NCBI GenBank assembly: GCA_934454525.1
Contig: CAKSFM010000010.1
Location: forward strand, 1 to 64,000
DNA: 64,000 bases
Direction of reading: 5' to 3'
Source: an uncultured Clostridia bacterium
GTDB taxonomy: Bacteria > Bacillota > Clostridia > UMGS1883
Positions within the stretch are counted from its first letter, which is position 1; each line of letters opens with the position of its first letter. A program made the position numbers and the translations under genes. Shown here piece by piece: positions 8,423-16,279 of the stretch. Below the pieces are notes generated by a model. The model saw nothing but the letters and a program-made list of their open reading frames with translations. It did not search any database and had not been told where the DNA came from.

Positions 8423-9325
8423 ATGTACGATATAATTATAGTCGGAGGAGGTCCTGCCGGACTCACGGCGGCAATTTATGCGCGGCGCGCGGAAAAAACC
8501 GTGCTTGTGCTTGAAGCGGCTGCTTTCGGCGGACAGATTTCCTATACCGATAATATTGAAAATTACCCCGGGATAAGCTCTGTTTCCGGCGCGGATTTTG
8601 CAGCGGCACTGTACGCCCAGGCAAAATCCTGCGGTGCCGATATGAAAATCGAGCGTGTGAGCGGAATAAAGGACGGTAAAATAAAGACCGTTATATCGTC
8701 AAAGGGAGAGTATTCCTGCAAAAGCGTAATAATAGCATCGGGGCAAAAAAGCCGCCGTCTCGGTGCTGACGGCGAGCAGCGCTTTATCGGTTCGGGTGTG
8801 TCATTCTGCGCCGTGTGCGACGGGAACTTTTTCAGAAACCGCGATGTGTGCGTTGTCGGCGGAGGGAACACCGCCCTGCGTGACGCACTCTATCTGTCAT
8901 CAATATGCAAAACGGTCTATCTTGTCCACCGCCGCGCCGGATTCCGCGGCGAAAAACTGCTCGTTTCGCAGCTTGAAAAGAAGCCGAATGTCATATTCAA
9001 GCTTAATTCAACCGTCCGGAGAATAGACGGAACGGAAGCGGTTAAAAGCGTTTTGCTGAATAGCGGAAACGGGGAAAGTGAGCAGCTTTCGGTCAGCGGC
9101 GTGTTTGTGGCGGTTGGGCAGATGCCGCACAACGAACCTTTTTCGGACGTTTTAAAGCTTGATGCCGCAGGATATGCCGAATCCGGCGAGGACTGCCGCA
9201 CGGAGCACAGCGGCATTTTCGTTGCCGGAGATTGCCGCGCAAAGCCGCTCCGGCAGCTTGCAACCGCCGTTTCCGATGGCGCGGTTGCCGCAACTCAGGC
9301 ATGTGAATATATCGACGAACAGTAA
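8423..9325 (+). CDS. trxB: Thioredoxin reductase-type NAD(P)H flavoprotein
   Basis: A 300-residue low-Mr thioredoxin reductase. It has FAD-binding GGGPAGLTAAIYARRA at residues 7-22, the redox-active CAVC at 129-132, the NAD(P)H-binding VVGGGNTALRDA segment near 146 and the C-terminal FAD motif GIFVAGDCR. It would pass electrons from NADPH through FAD to thioredoxin or a related carrier. The canonical TrxB start (YDIIIVGGGPAG) supports the ATG at 8423 behind GGAGGAG. The stop codon lies inside the 25-bp-arm palindrome that ends the transcript. Confidence 0.92.
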   Translation: MYDIIIVGGGPAGLTAAIYARRAEKTVLVLEAAAFGGQISYTDNIENYPGISSVSGADFAAALYAQAKSCGADMKIERVSGIKDGKIKTVISSKGEYSCKSVIIASGQKSRRLGADGEQRFIGSGVSFCAVCDGNFFRNRDVCVVGGGNTALRDALYLSSICKTVYLVHRRAGFRGEKLLVSQLEKKPNVIFKLNSTVRRIDGTEAVKSVLLNSGNGESEQLSVSGVFVAVGQMPHNEPFSDVLKLDAAGYAESGEDCRTEHSGIFVAGDCRAKPLRQLATAVSDGAVAATQACEYIDEQ

Positions 9326-9375
9326 TGAACGACAAAGGTGTGACTGCGTGGTCACACCTTTGTCGTTCATTACTG
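9320..9375. terminator. Perfect 25-bp palindrome between trxB and spoIIIAH
   Basis: Arms 9320-9344 and 9351-9375 are exact reverse complements around a 6-nt loop (TGCGTG). It overlaps the last codon and stop of trxB and lies between convergent operons, so it most likely works as a terminator on both strands, though the T tract is short. Confidence 0.75.
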
Positions 9376-9380
9376 TTTTA

Positions 9381-9470
9381 GGTGATAGGAAAAAGCTTCT
9401 GAACGGACAAACTGAACCCGAAGGTGTACATAGGTACTCCGAGAGGTGAAGTTTGTTCGCAGCAAAAAGA
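9381..9470 (+). repeat. Dispersed intergenic repeat, partial copy 2
   Basis: Shares GATAGGAAAAAGCTT, ACAAACTGA, GTACATAGGTACTCCGAG and GAAGTTTGTT with the copies at 105-280 and (inverted) 40675-40765. It lacks the AT-rich hairpin part of the full copies and directly follows the trxB palindrome. Confidence 0.6.
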
Positions 9471-9472
9471 CA

Positions 9473-9997
9473 TCAGTTCATTTCCATGATTTTTACTTTG
9501 TCATTCGGAATACCGCTCTGCTCAGTCACGATTTCCGTGATTTTCGCACTGTCGGCGCTGTCGAGCGATTTCGCCTTAACAACGATGTTTGCCATTCCGT
9601 TGTTTATATAACAAACAGCGTCTGCAAAGCCGCGGGCGCGGAGCAGATTTTCAATTGCCGTTTCGGTTTCCGTGTTTTGCGCAAGCTGCAAAACTCCCTG
9701 CTGTGCGGAAGCCTTTGCCGCTTCATCAGCTTCATTGTTTGAAATTATCGAGTTAAAGGTTTCAATTGAGCGGCTGCGCCCGGCTTCACGGTCAAGCCGC
9801 GCCTGCGTGAAAAAGTCATTTTGCACAGATTCCTTTGCGCTGCCGCTGTCAACAAGCTGCGCCTCGCCGAGGTATGGACTGTCGGTCGAAACATCTGCGT
9901 CAGCGCCCGTTTTCCGCGCATTTATATAACCTGCCGTTCCGATCACGATTGCAAGCGCTGCAATAACAAGCTGTTTTTTTCTGATTACCATCATCAT
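9473..9997 (-). CDS. spoIIIAH: Stage III sporulation protein AH (SpoIIIAH)
   Basis: 174 residues: one N-terminal membrane segment (about 8-25, KQLVIAALAIVIGTAGYINA), an extracytoplasmic helical linker (residues 55-105) and a C-terminal ring-building YscJ/FliF-like domain (about 105-170). In Bacillus and Clostridioides it forms the mother-cell ring of the SpoIIIA-SpoIIQ channel by binding the forespore protein SpoIIQ. Last gene of the operon; it overlaps spoIIIAG by 4 nt. No spoIIQ gene is adjacent; the M23 protein at 21862-23205 is a different architecture. Confidence 0.92.
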   Translation of the reverse strand: MMMVIRKKQLVIAALAIVIGTAGYINARKTGADADVSTDSPYLGEAQLVDSGSAKESVQNDFFTQARLDREAGRSRSIETFNSIISNNEADEAAKASAQQGVLQLAQNTETETAIENLLRARGFADAVCYINNGMANIVVKAKSLDSADSAKITEIVTEQSGIPNDKVKIMEMN

Positions 9998-10476
9998 TGA
10001 GAATCCTTCCTTTCAAAAACCTCTATTTTGTGCGGCGCTATTGCAAGCGCTGTTTGTGCCGCGTGTGTAAGCTCCGCCCGGACGGAGCTTTTGCCGCCGC
10101 CCTCGGCGACGATGATAACGCCGCTTATCTCCGGCATTATTTCCTCGGAAACAAGCGCTTCTTCGCCGCCGCCGCGGCTGAGAATAACCGTTTTTTTCTG
10201 CTTCCCGTCCGTGTCACAGCCGAATTTTTTTTCGCCGCTGTTTTTTGTGACAATCATCACGCTGACGCGTCCGGCACCCTTTATCTGCGACAGAATTTTT
10301 TCAAGCTTTTCTTCGGTGCTGCTCTCCGTTTTGCTTTCCGCAGCGACAGGTTTGTCAGCCTTTTTCGGGGAAAACATGCCGCTGCCGGCGGTTAAGAGCA
10401 GAATCCCGACTGTCAATAATATATATATTACGGCAGAACCTTTTTTATCCGTGAAAAATTTGTCAATTATTTTCAT
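9994..10476 (-). CDS. spoIIIAG: Stage III sporulation protein AG (SpoIIIAG)
   Basis: 160 residues with one membrane helix (about 15-33) and a soluble C-terminal domain that, in the Bacillus protein, assembles a 30-fold ring between the spore membranes. The stretch LEKILSQIKGAGRVSVMIVT near residue 57 is the typical start of that domain. It overlaps spoIIIAF by 14 nt and spoIIIAH by 4 nt, implying translational coupling. Confidence 0.92.
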   Translation of the reverse strand: MKIIDKFFTDKKGSAVIYILLTVGILLLTAGSGMFSPKKADKPVAAESKTESSTEEKLEKILSQIKGAGRVSVMIVTKNSGEKKFGCDTDGKQKKTVILSRGGGEEALVSEEIMPEISGVIIVAEGGGKSSVRAELTHAAQTALAIAPHKIEVFERKDSQ

Positions 10477-10870
10477 ATACTGTTACAATCCTTTCGCGCG
10501 GAACGCCGAGTTCGCGTATTATGTATGCAACACATTCGCTTTCATCGCCGCCGCAGTAAAGCGTTATTTTGGTTATGTTTCCGTCATTATCGGTGTCAAC
10601 ATAAGCGCGTGACTTATGGCGGAGCTTTTTTTCAATGATTCCGGCAAGGTTTTCGCGATGCCGTCTGATAACCTCGGCGCGGTAGAGTGCGTCATTCGCT
10701 GCCGATGAGTTTTCGCTTGGAATGGTGAAGTTTTCAAGCGTGTCAGCCGGAACAGAACCGAGCGGCGAGATTACGGCGCTTATTATCATAAAGCCTGCCG
10801 CAAGGGAGGCAAATTTCTTCAGTCCGCCGTCCGGAAGCAGGAGCTGAGAAAAGGAAATCAGCATCATCAC
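10463..10870 (-). CDS. spoIIIAF: Stage III sporulation protein AF (SpoIIIAF), probable longer N-terminus
   Basis: Read from the first conventional start (GTG at 10870) this gives 135 residues, but that cuts the first membrane helix in half. In-frame codons upstream to 10912 read TAQWIKEYVISIGAV and complete the expected SpoIIIAF first helix that runs into SFSQLLLPDGGLKK. The only codon at a proper distance (8 nt) behind the AGGGAG at 10921-10926 is an ACG at 10910-10912. The true gene therefore probably spans 10463-10912 (149 residues) with a non-canonical start. Its product is a two-helix membrane protein of the spore channel with a cytosolic or intermembrane C-terminal domain. Confidence 0.85.
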   Translation of the reverse strand: MMMLISFSQLLLPDGGLKKFASLAAGFMIISAVISPLGSVPADTLENFTIPSENSSAANDALYRAEVIRRHRENLAGIIEKKLRHKSRAYVDTDNDGNITKITLYCGGDESECVAYIIRELGVPRERIVTVYENN

Positions 10871-10924
10871 CGCGCCGATTGAAATTACATACTCCTTAAT
10901 CCACTGTGCCGTAAAATCATCTCC

Positions 10925-11956
10925 CTACAGAATTGAAGCAATTGAAATTATCATCATAACTCCCATGCAGGCAACGGATGCAAAAAGCATATCGATACAT
11001 TCGCCCGTTTTCCGGAGAACGCCGGTAACCTCCGAATCGGCAACGGGAGCGGAAAATGCAGCCGCAAGCCTGTAGGTCAGCGCGAGTGCGCCGATTTTTA
11101 TAAGGGGAACCGAAAACATTGCAAACAGGCATATAACCCCGGCTGTTCCGACTGCATTTTTTAAAAGGGCTGCCGAGCCTGCAACGCTGTTCATCGCTTC
11201 TGCAACCGAACCGCCGACAACGGGAACGGAAACGGAAACGGCGAATTTAATTCCGCGCGCGGCGAGATTGTCAAACGAGGCGGCGGCAATCCGTGTTATT
11301 CCGAGAATCCCCGAAAAAAGCGTCATTGAAAGCGCGAGCATATTTCTGTGAAGCACACAGGCAAGCTCCGCAAGTTCGGAAAGAGCGTTGTTTCGGCTTG
11401 CGGAGCAGAAAAGCACGCATGCGGCGCGCAGCAGTACAAGCGGCGTGATAACGCTTCTTATGAGCAGTCCCATTGCGCTGCAAATGAAGAATATCACGGG
11501 GTGAGCCATCGAACCGAGCACAGCTCCGCCGCCGGTTGCGAGCAGCATGCTCATTGCAGGAATTATGCTTTGCGTCAGCACCGTTATGTCGCGGATAGTG
11601 TCAGTTACGTATCCGCAAACCGATGAAAATGATGAAACAATAAGCGTTGCGGCATATGCAAAACAGGCGTAGCGCGTTGCTGCGGAAACGCTTTTCTTTC
11701 CGAACGATTCAGTCAGATTGTTTGCAACGGCGCATATCAGCAGCAGCGAAACAAGCGCGCCCATCAAAGCAAAGCTTGTCTTAAGCTCACCTAAAAAAAG
11801 CCTTATAATTTTACCGATGATCTTGCTTCCGCCGAACGAAAAACTTCCGTTTACAATATCATCGGTTATTTCGCTGAAGTCGAAGCTGTCAAAGAGCTGT
11901 GCTATGTTATCCGCTCCGGATTCCGTTATGTCAGGTTTAAAGTTAAAATCATCCAT
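10925..11956 (-). CDS. spoIIIAE: Stage III sporulation protein AE (SpoIIIAE)
   Basis: 343 residues with about seven or eight hydrophobic segments after a soluble N-terminus (residues 1-50). It is the largest membrane component of the SpoIIIA complex, distantly related to flagellar/type III export membrane proteins. The family's central glycine-rich stretch (VSVPVVGGSVAEAMNSVAGS) is present near residue 240. It is 1 nt from spoIIIAD and precedes spoIIIAF. Confidence 0.93.
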   Translation of the reverse strand: MDDFNFKPDITESGADNIAQLFDSFDFSEITDDIVNGSFSFGGSKIIGKIIRLFLGELKTSFALMGALVSLLLICAVANNLTESFGKKSVSAATRYACFAYAATLIVSSFSSVCGYVTDTIRDITVLTQSIIPAMSMLLATGGGAVLGSMAHPVIFFICSAMGLLIRSVITPLVLLRAACVLFCSASRNNALSELAELACVLHRNMLALSMTLFSGILGITRIAAASFDNLAARGIKFAVSVSVPVVGGSVAEAMNSVAGSAALLKNAVGTAGVICLFAMFSVPLIKIGALALTYRLAAAFSAPVADSEVTGVLRKTGECIDMLFASVACMGVMMIISIASIL

Positions 11957-11957
11957 A

Positions 11958-12344
11958 TCAATTTAAAATTCCCGTTATTTTTATAAATACTTCTTTTGCA
12001 ATCGGCAGTGTAATTATGCAGATTGCAATTTTCCCCGCCATTTCAACGCGCGCGGCAAGCGCTTTCTCGCCGGCGTCGGAACAAAGCTCGGCGGAAAGCT
12101 GCGAAATATATGCAATCCCTGTTATTTTCATTATAGGGAGAATATATCTTCCGCCCGATGAGCCAAGCGCCGTGAACTCCTTTATTGATTTGACAATCTC
12201 CGCGCAGTATGGAAGCACAGCGGCAAAAAGCAGTACCGATGCAGCAACCGCGAGCGCCTGCGCAATATCGGGGCGAACTGTGCGCAGACACAGAATCAGC
12301 ACCGACGCACATACTGCCGCCGCACAGAGTGAAGCAATGTTCAT
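11958..12344 (-). CDS. spoIIIAD: Stage III sporulation protein AD (SpoIIIAD)
   Basis: 128 residues, four predicted membrane helices, with the family's mid-protein segment GSSGGRYILPIMKITGIAYI near residues 62-81. Polytopic subunit of the sporulation channel. Starts inside the end of spoIIIAC (4-nt overlap). Confidence 0.93.
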   Translation of the reverse strand: MNIASLCAAAVCASVLILCLRTVRPDIAQALAVAASVLLFAAVLPYCAEIVKSIKEFTALGSSGGRYILPIMKITGIAYISQLSAELCSDAGEKALAARVEMAGKIAICIITLPIAKEVFIKITGILN

Positions 12345-12535
12345 AAGCCGAACACCGTCTTTACCGTTGTGAAAAGCTCGGCAATTTTTGTGACAATCAT
12401 TAAAAGCACCACAACAAGTCCGGCAATGGTGGTCATAAGAGCCTGTTCCTCTCGCCCGGAGCGCATCAGCAGCTGATTGAGCACCGCCACGATTATGCCG
12501 ATTCCGGCAATCTGAAAAATAAAATCTATATTCAT
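12341..12535 (-). CDS. spoIIIAC: Stage III sporulation protein AC (SpoIIIAC)
   Basis: 64 residues and two membrane helices, the standard SpoIIIAC size. The pattern IAGIGIIVAVLNQLLMRSGR at the N-terminus is family-typical. SpoIIIAC and AD resemble each other and are needed for channel assembly. Confidence 0.93.
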   Translation of the reverse strand: MNIDFIFQIAGIGIIVAVLNQLLMRSGREEQALMTTIAGLVVVLLMIVTKIAELFTTVKTVFGL

Positions 12536-12547
12536 ATTATCCTGCCC

Positions 12548-13027
12548 CTATATCAGAATCAGTGCAAATGCGGCGCCGGCAAGAAAAAAACCTTCAACGC
12601 AAAGTTTGCCGAGCCTCGCGGCATCATCCGCCGCTTCAGCCGTGAGCGGACGCAGCCTTTCGCGGAGCATCTCAAGATTGGAGAGCTGCCCCGCGCAGTC
12701 GCTGAGCGTCAGTCCGTCGGCAAAATCCGAAAACACAGCTTTGTCACAGCTTTTCAGGAAACGGTTTGCGATTGCGGCATTGTGCATTGCCTCACGCGGC
12801 ATTTCGCCGTCAGTCATTCTGTCCGCCGCATCGGAGAATAATCCTCCGCTTCCCGAAAAACACTCATCAAGCGGCATACACATACATTTCAGCCGCGAAT
12901 ATGCCGTCATTGCCGCCGCTTCGCTTGCCCGCAGAATGCTGAGCCGCCCGATGAGCGCATATCGCTTTTTAAGTCCGATAATCAAAAATGCTGTCAGCAT
13001 TAAGAGCGTACCTGTTATTTTAATCAC
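12548..13027 (-). CDS. spoIIIAB: Stage III sporulation protein AB (SpoIIIAB)
   Basis: 159 residues: an N-terminal membrane helix, a helical soluble domain and a C-terminal hydrophobic segment (FFLAGAAFALILI). SpoIIIAB has the fold of GspF/PilC-type platform proteins and is thought to work with the ATPase SpoIIIAA. It overlaps spoIIIAA by 4 nt. Confidence 0.92.
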   Translation of the reverse strand: MIKITGTLLMLTAFLIIGLKKRYALIGRLSILRASEAAAMTAYSRLKCMCMPLDECFSGSGGLFSDAADRMTDGEMPREAMHNAAIANRFLKSCDKAVFSDFADGLTLSDCAGQLSNLEMLRERLRPLTAEAADDAARLGKLCVEGFFLAGAAFALILI

Positions 13028-13812
13028 GGCACAACCCTCCCGTCCGAAATTATTTTTTCAACCGTGCCGATTCCGCGGCTGCATGAAAGAACGAATATTC
13101 TTTCAAAAACTCCGTCTTTTATAAGCTTCCCGAGAAAAGGTCTGCGCATAACGTCGCGCTCATCATAGCCGTGCGCCGTGGTAATTATCTTTGCGCCGCA
13201 GTTTATAAGCTGATATATGGCTTCCTCCTCGGCCGCACTGCCCGTTTCATCCGTTATAATTATCTGCGGAGACATAGTCCTGACCGCAATCGAAATCCCC
13301 TCACTTTTCGGCATTGAGTCCATAACGCAGGTCATTGCCCCCACGTCATGCGACGGAATCCCTCCGCATGACGCCGCAATTTCCGACCGCTCGTCAACAA
13401 TGCATATTTTAAACCGTTTCCCGAGCTGGCGCGCCGCATCTCTCAGAATGGTTGTTTTTCCGCAGCCGGGAGGTGAAATGATAAGCGCGCTGCGCGGTAT
13501 TCCGAAATCGCTCAGGTGCGGAACTATTTTATCGGCACAACCCAAAACGGCGCGTGAAATGCGGATGCACATTGCCGATATGTCGGCAATGTGCGTAACC
13601 CTGCCGTCCTCTGTCACTGCACGTCCGCATATTCCGACGCGATGTCCGCCGGGAACAGTGATATACCCCTTTACCATGGCGGACTGCGCAGCGTAAAGAG
13701 AACCGCGGCACAATGCGTCGGCCGTGCGCGCAATGTCACTTTGCGAAACATAAATTCCCGTGTCACGGATGACGTCGTTTTTTATGATAAAGCAGTCTTT
13801 TTCGGCAGACAT
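13024..13812 (-). CDS. spoIIIAA: Stage III sporulation protein AA (SpoIIIAA ATPase), probable longer N-terminus
   Basis: Secretion-type (VirB11/GspE-like) ATPase of the mother cell. From the first ATG (13812) it has 262 residues, with Walker A SPPGCGKTT at 113-121, Walker B-like KICIVDERSEIAA near 134, and IIITDETGSAAE near 190. Thirty more in-frame codons upstream, to an ACG at 13900-13902, encode the family's N-terminal motif (DIDFILRCLPPKL, then NICEIRM), and AAGGGGGTG (13909-13917) sits 6 nt before that ACG. The real gene is therefore probably 13024-13902, about 292 residues, close to the Bacillus length. No ribosome binding site precedes the ATG at 13812. Confidence 0.9.
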   Translation of the reverse strand: MSAEKDCFIIKNDVIRDTGIYVSQSDIARTADALCRGSLYAAQSAMVKGYITVPGGHRVGICGRAVTEDGRVTHIADISAMCIRISRAVLGCADKIVPHLSDFGIPRSALIISPPGCGKTTILRDAARQLGKRFKICIVDERSEIAASCGGIPSHDVGAMTCVMDSMPKSEGISIAVRTMSPQIIITDETGSAAEEEAIYQLINCGAKIITTAHGYDERDVMRRPFLGKLIKDGVFERIFVLSCSRGIGTVEKIISDGRVVP

Positions 13813-13924
13813 GCGTATTTCGCAGATATTTCCGGAACTTTCGGCTTTAATTGCCGCGCAAAGCTTCGGCGGCAGACAGCGCAGAATGAAATCAATATCC
13901 GTATGCTCACCCCCTTACGCTAAA

Positions 13925-13951
13925 TATATATGACCTGTCCGCACAGTTTAT
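13925..13951 (-). promoter_or_regulatory. Candidate sigma-E promoter of the spoIIIA operon
   Basis: On the minus strand: ATA, 16 nt, then CATATATA, followed closely by AAGGGGG. This approximates the mother-cell sigma-E consensus (ATA-N16-18-CATACANT), and the same arrangement precedes the sipL-like gene at 42441-42467. Confidence 0.55.
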
Positions 13952-14027
13952 TAGTTAATTTTTTATCCGTTTTTTACCTTTAAAAGTAAAAAAATGTGTC
14001 GCAGCCGCCGTATTATATAAATTTTTC

Positions 14028-14056
14028 TTGACTTACAGCTCAAAATGTTGTAAACT
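14028..14056 (+). promoter_or_regulatory. Sigma-A promoter of the liv operon
   Basis: TTGACT (14028-14033), 17-nt spacer, TAAACT (14051-14056), 33 nt before livK. Confidence 0.6.
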
Positions 14057-14089
14057 TTTATTATAATTTTCTGAAAGGATGTTAAAACT

Positions 14090-15283
14090 ATGAAAAAAGC
14101 ACTGGCATTGGCAACGGCTCTCTGCCTGCTGACCCTTGGCTTTGCAGGCTGCGGCGAAAAGAAAAACTCAAATCAGTCCGGCGCAGACGGCGATGTTATA
14201 AAAATCGGCGTTTTTGAACCGGCAACCGGTCAGAATGCTGCCGGCGGCAAGCAGGAAGTTCTCGGTATCAGATACGCAAACACACAGGTTCCCACCGTTA
14301 CGGTAGGCGGAAAAGAATATAAGATTAAGCTTGTTGAGGCTGACAACCAGTCAGATAATGCAAAGGGTGTTACGGCTGCTCAGAGCCTTGTAAGCGCAGG
14401 CGTTGTCGGTGTTCTCGGTTCATACGGCAGCGGCGTGTCGATTGCGGCAGCTCCCACATTCGGTGATGCGAAGATTCCGGCAATCGGCTGCTCATGCACA
14501 AACCCGGCTGTTACGGAGGGCAATGAATACTACTTCCGCGTTTGCTTCCTCGATCCTTTCCAGGGCACGGTTATGGCAAACTTCGCTAAGGAAAAGGGCT
14601 GCAAAAAGGCTGCCGTTATAACGGAGCTTGGTGATGACTATTCTCTCGGTCTGAGCACGTTCTTTAAGCAGGCGTTTGAAAAGATGGGCGGAAAGACTGT
14701 TACATATGAATTCCAGACAGGTGAAACAAACTTCGGAACAATTCTTTCAACTGCAAAGAGCGAGAATGTTGACGTAATCTTTGCTCCCTCTTCAATTCAG
14801 ACTGCTCCGCTTATTATCAAGCAGGCCCGCGAAAAGGGAATCACATGCCCGATTATGGCAGGTGACACATGGGAAAACCAGTCGATTATCGAAAATTCGG
14901 CAGGAAAAGCTACGGATGTTTTCCTCTCCACATTCTTTGACGAGAACGACACATCGAATCCGGTTGCAGGAGATTTCGTAAAGGGATTCAAGGAATATCT
15001 TAACAGCGACTCAAAGGCGCTTACCGAAAACGGCGGAAACGATGGTGTTGCAGCAGTTTCAGCACTTGGCTACGATGCATATATGGTAATGATTGAAGCT
15101 ATCAAAAAGGCTGATTCGGTTAAGTCCGAGGACATCAAGAATGCTATTTCGGGCGTAACATATGACGGCGTTACGGGTTCAATCTCGTTTGACGAAAACG
15201 GAGATGCGAAAAAGGATATGGCTTACATAAAGACAATGACCGATAAGGGATTTGAATTTATAAAGACTCAGACTGTTAAGTAA
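14090..15283 (+). CDS. livK: Branched-chain amino acid ABC transporter, substrate-binding lipoprotein
   Basis: 397 residues. A lipoprotein signal peptide ends in the lipobox LGFAGC with Cys21 as the lipidated residue, followed by a Ser/Asn-rich linker and a periplasmic-binding-protein type I fold. The stretch GVLGSYGSGVSIAAAPTF near residue 105 is the ligand-contact region typical of Leu/Ile/Val receptors. It would capture branched-chain (or related) amino acids outside the membrane for the LivHMGF importer encoded next. A hairpin after the stop (15308) probably reduces read-through, giving an excess of receptor over permease. Confidence 0.93.
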   Translation: MKKALALATALCLLTLGFAGCGEKKNSNQSGADGDVIKIGVFEPATGQNAAGGKQEVLGIRYANTQVPTVTVGGKEYKIKLVEADNQSDNAKGVTAAQSLVSAGVVGVLGSYGSGVSIAAAPTFGDAKIPAIGCSCTNPAVTEGNEYYFRVCFLDPFQGTVMANFAKEKGCKKAAVITELGDDYSLGLSTFFKQAFEKMGGKTVTYEFQTGETNFGTILSTAKSENVDVIFAPSSIQTAPLIIKQAREKGITCPIMAGDTWENQSIIENSAGKATDVFLSTFFDENDTSNPVAGDFVKGFKEYLNSDSKALTENGGNDGVAAVSALGYDAYMVMIEAIKKADSVKSEDIKNAISGVTYDGVTGSISFDENGDAKKDMAYIKTMTDKGFEFIKTQTVK

Positions 15284-15307
15284 TTTTATAAAATTATTTT
15301 ATTGATG

Positions 15308-15335
15308 AAAAGCGGCGGAGCTTCCGCCGCTTTTT
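15308..15335 (+). terminator. Attenuating hairpin between livK and livH
   Basis: AAAAGCGGCGGA pairs with TCCGCCGCTTTT (15308-15319 with 15323-15334) and ends in T residues. Its position inside the operon suggests partial termination. Confidence 0.75.
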
Positions 15336-15393
15336 AGGTATGGTGCGGAGGAAGGTCTGTTCCGTACCGTCATCGTTTGCGAGGAGGATTCAC

Positions 15394-16272
15394 ATGACAT
15401 TAGAGCGATTTATCGACTATCTGCTGATTGGTATTTCGGTCGGCGGTCAGTATGCGCTTATTGCAATCGGTTACACCATGGTTTACGGCATACTGCGGCT
15501 TATAAATTTTGCTCACGGAGATATATTCATGATGGCAGGCTTTTTTATGGTGTTTTTGGCGTCGTCAATCGGAATATATGCCGCTATTCCCGTTACGCTT
15601 ATTGCAACGGTGCTGCTCGGTGTAACAATTGAGCGTGTTGCATACAAACCGCTCAGAAACGCCCCGAGAATGTCGATTATGATATCGGCAATCGGCGTTT
15701 CATATCTTTTGCAGAATCTTGCATATTATATAATCGGCGGTATAAACCAGCCTTATCCGCATATTCCGTTTCTTTCGAAAACCTTTAAAGCAGGCGGAAT
15801 GACTATAAAATGGCTCTATGTTATAACGCCGGCGGTAACAATTGCGCTTGTTGTGCTTTTGGTGCTTCTGATCAGGTTTACAAAAATCGGTATGGCAATG
15901 CGCGCCGTATCGCGCGATTTTGAAACGGCGCAGCTCATGGGTATAAATATAAACTCTGTAATCAGCATGACATTCGTTATCGGCTCATTTCTTGCCGGCG
16001 TCGGCTCAATTTTGTTTTTCTCGGATTACGGAACTGTTCAGCCGACAATCGGAGCAATGCCCGGTCTTAAAGCATTTGTTGCGGCGGTTTTCGGCGGAAT
16101 CGGTTCGATTCCCGGAGCGGTTATCGGTGCGTTTGTCATCGGTATATGCCAGGAGTTTATAAAAGTCAATTATTCAACCTACAGTGACGCATTCACATTT
16201 GCGCTGCTGATAGTCGTTCTTATAGTAAAGCCGACGGGACTGTTCGGCGAAAAAACAAGTGAAAAGGTGTGA
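15394..16272 (+). CDS. livH: Branched-chain amino acid ABC transporter permease LivH
   Basis: About 292 residues, eight hydrophobic segments, with the LivH-type N-terminus GISVGGQYALIAIGYTMVYG and the permease loop VSRDFETAQLMGININ near residue 180 that contacts the ATPase. The ATG at 15394 follows GAGGAGG by 7 nt; an upstream in-frame ATG at 15340 lacks a site and overlaps the preceding hairpin region. Confidence 0.94.
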   Translation: MTLERFIDYLLIGISVGGQYALIAIGYTMVYGILRLINFAHGDIFMMAGFFMVFLASSIGIYAAIPVTLIATVLLGVTIERVAYKPLRNAPRMSIMISAIGVSYLLQNLAYYIIGGINQPYPHIPFLSKTFKAGGMTIKWLYVITPAVTIALVVLLVLLIRFTKIGMAMRAVSRDFETAQLMGININSVISMTFVIGSFLAGVGSILFFSDYGTVQPTIGAMPGLKAFVAAVFGGIGSIPGAVIGAFVIGICQEFIKVNYSTYSDAFTFALLIVVLIVKPTGLFGEKTSEKV

Positions 16273-16279
16273 TGCATGT

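Noticed and set aside
10028..10612. 194-codon plus-strand frame over spoIIIAG/AF
   Set aside because: Antisense of overlapping spo genes, whose sequence and overlaps fit the conserved operon.
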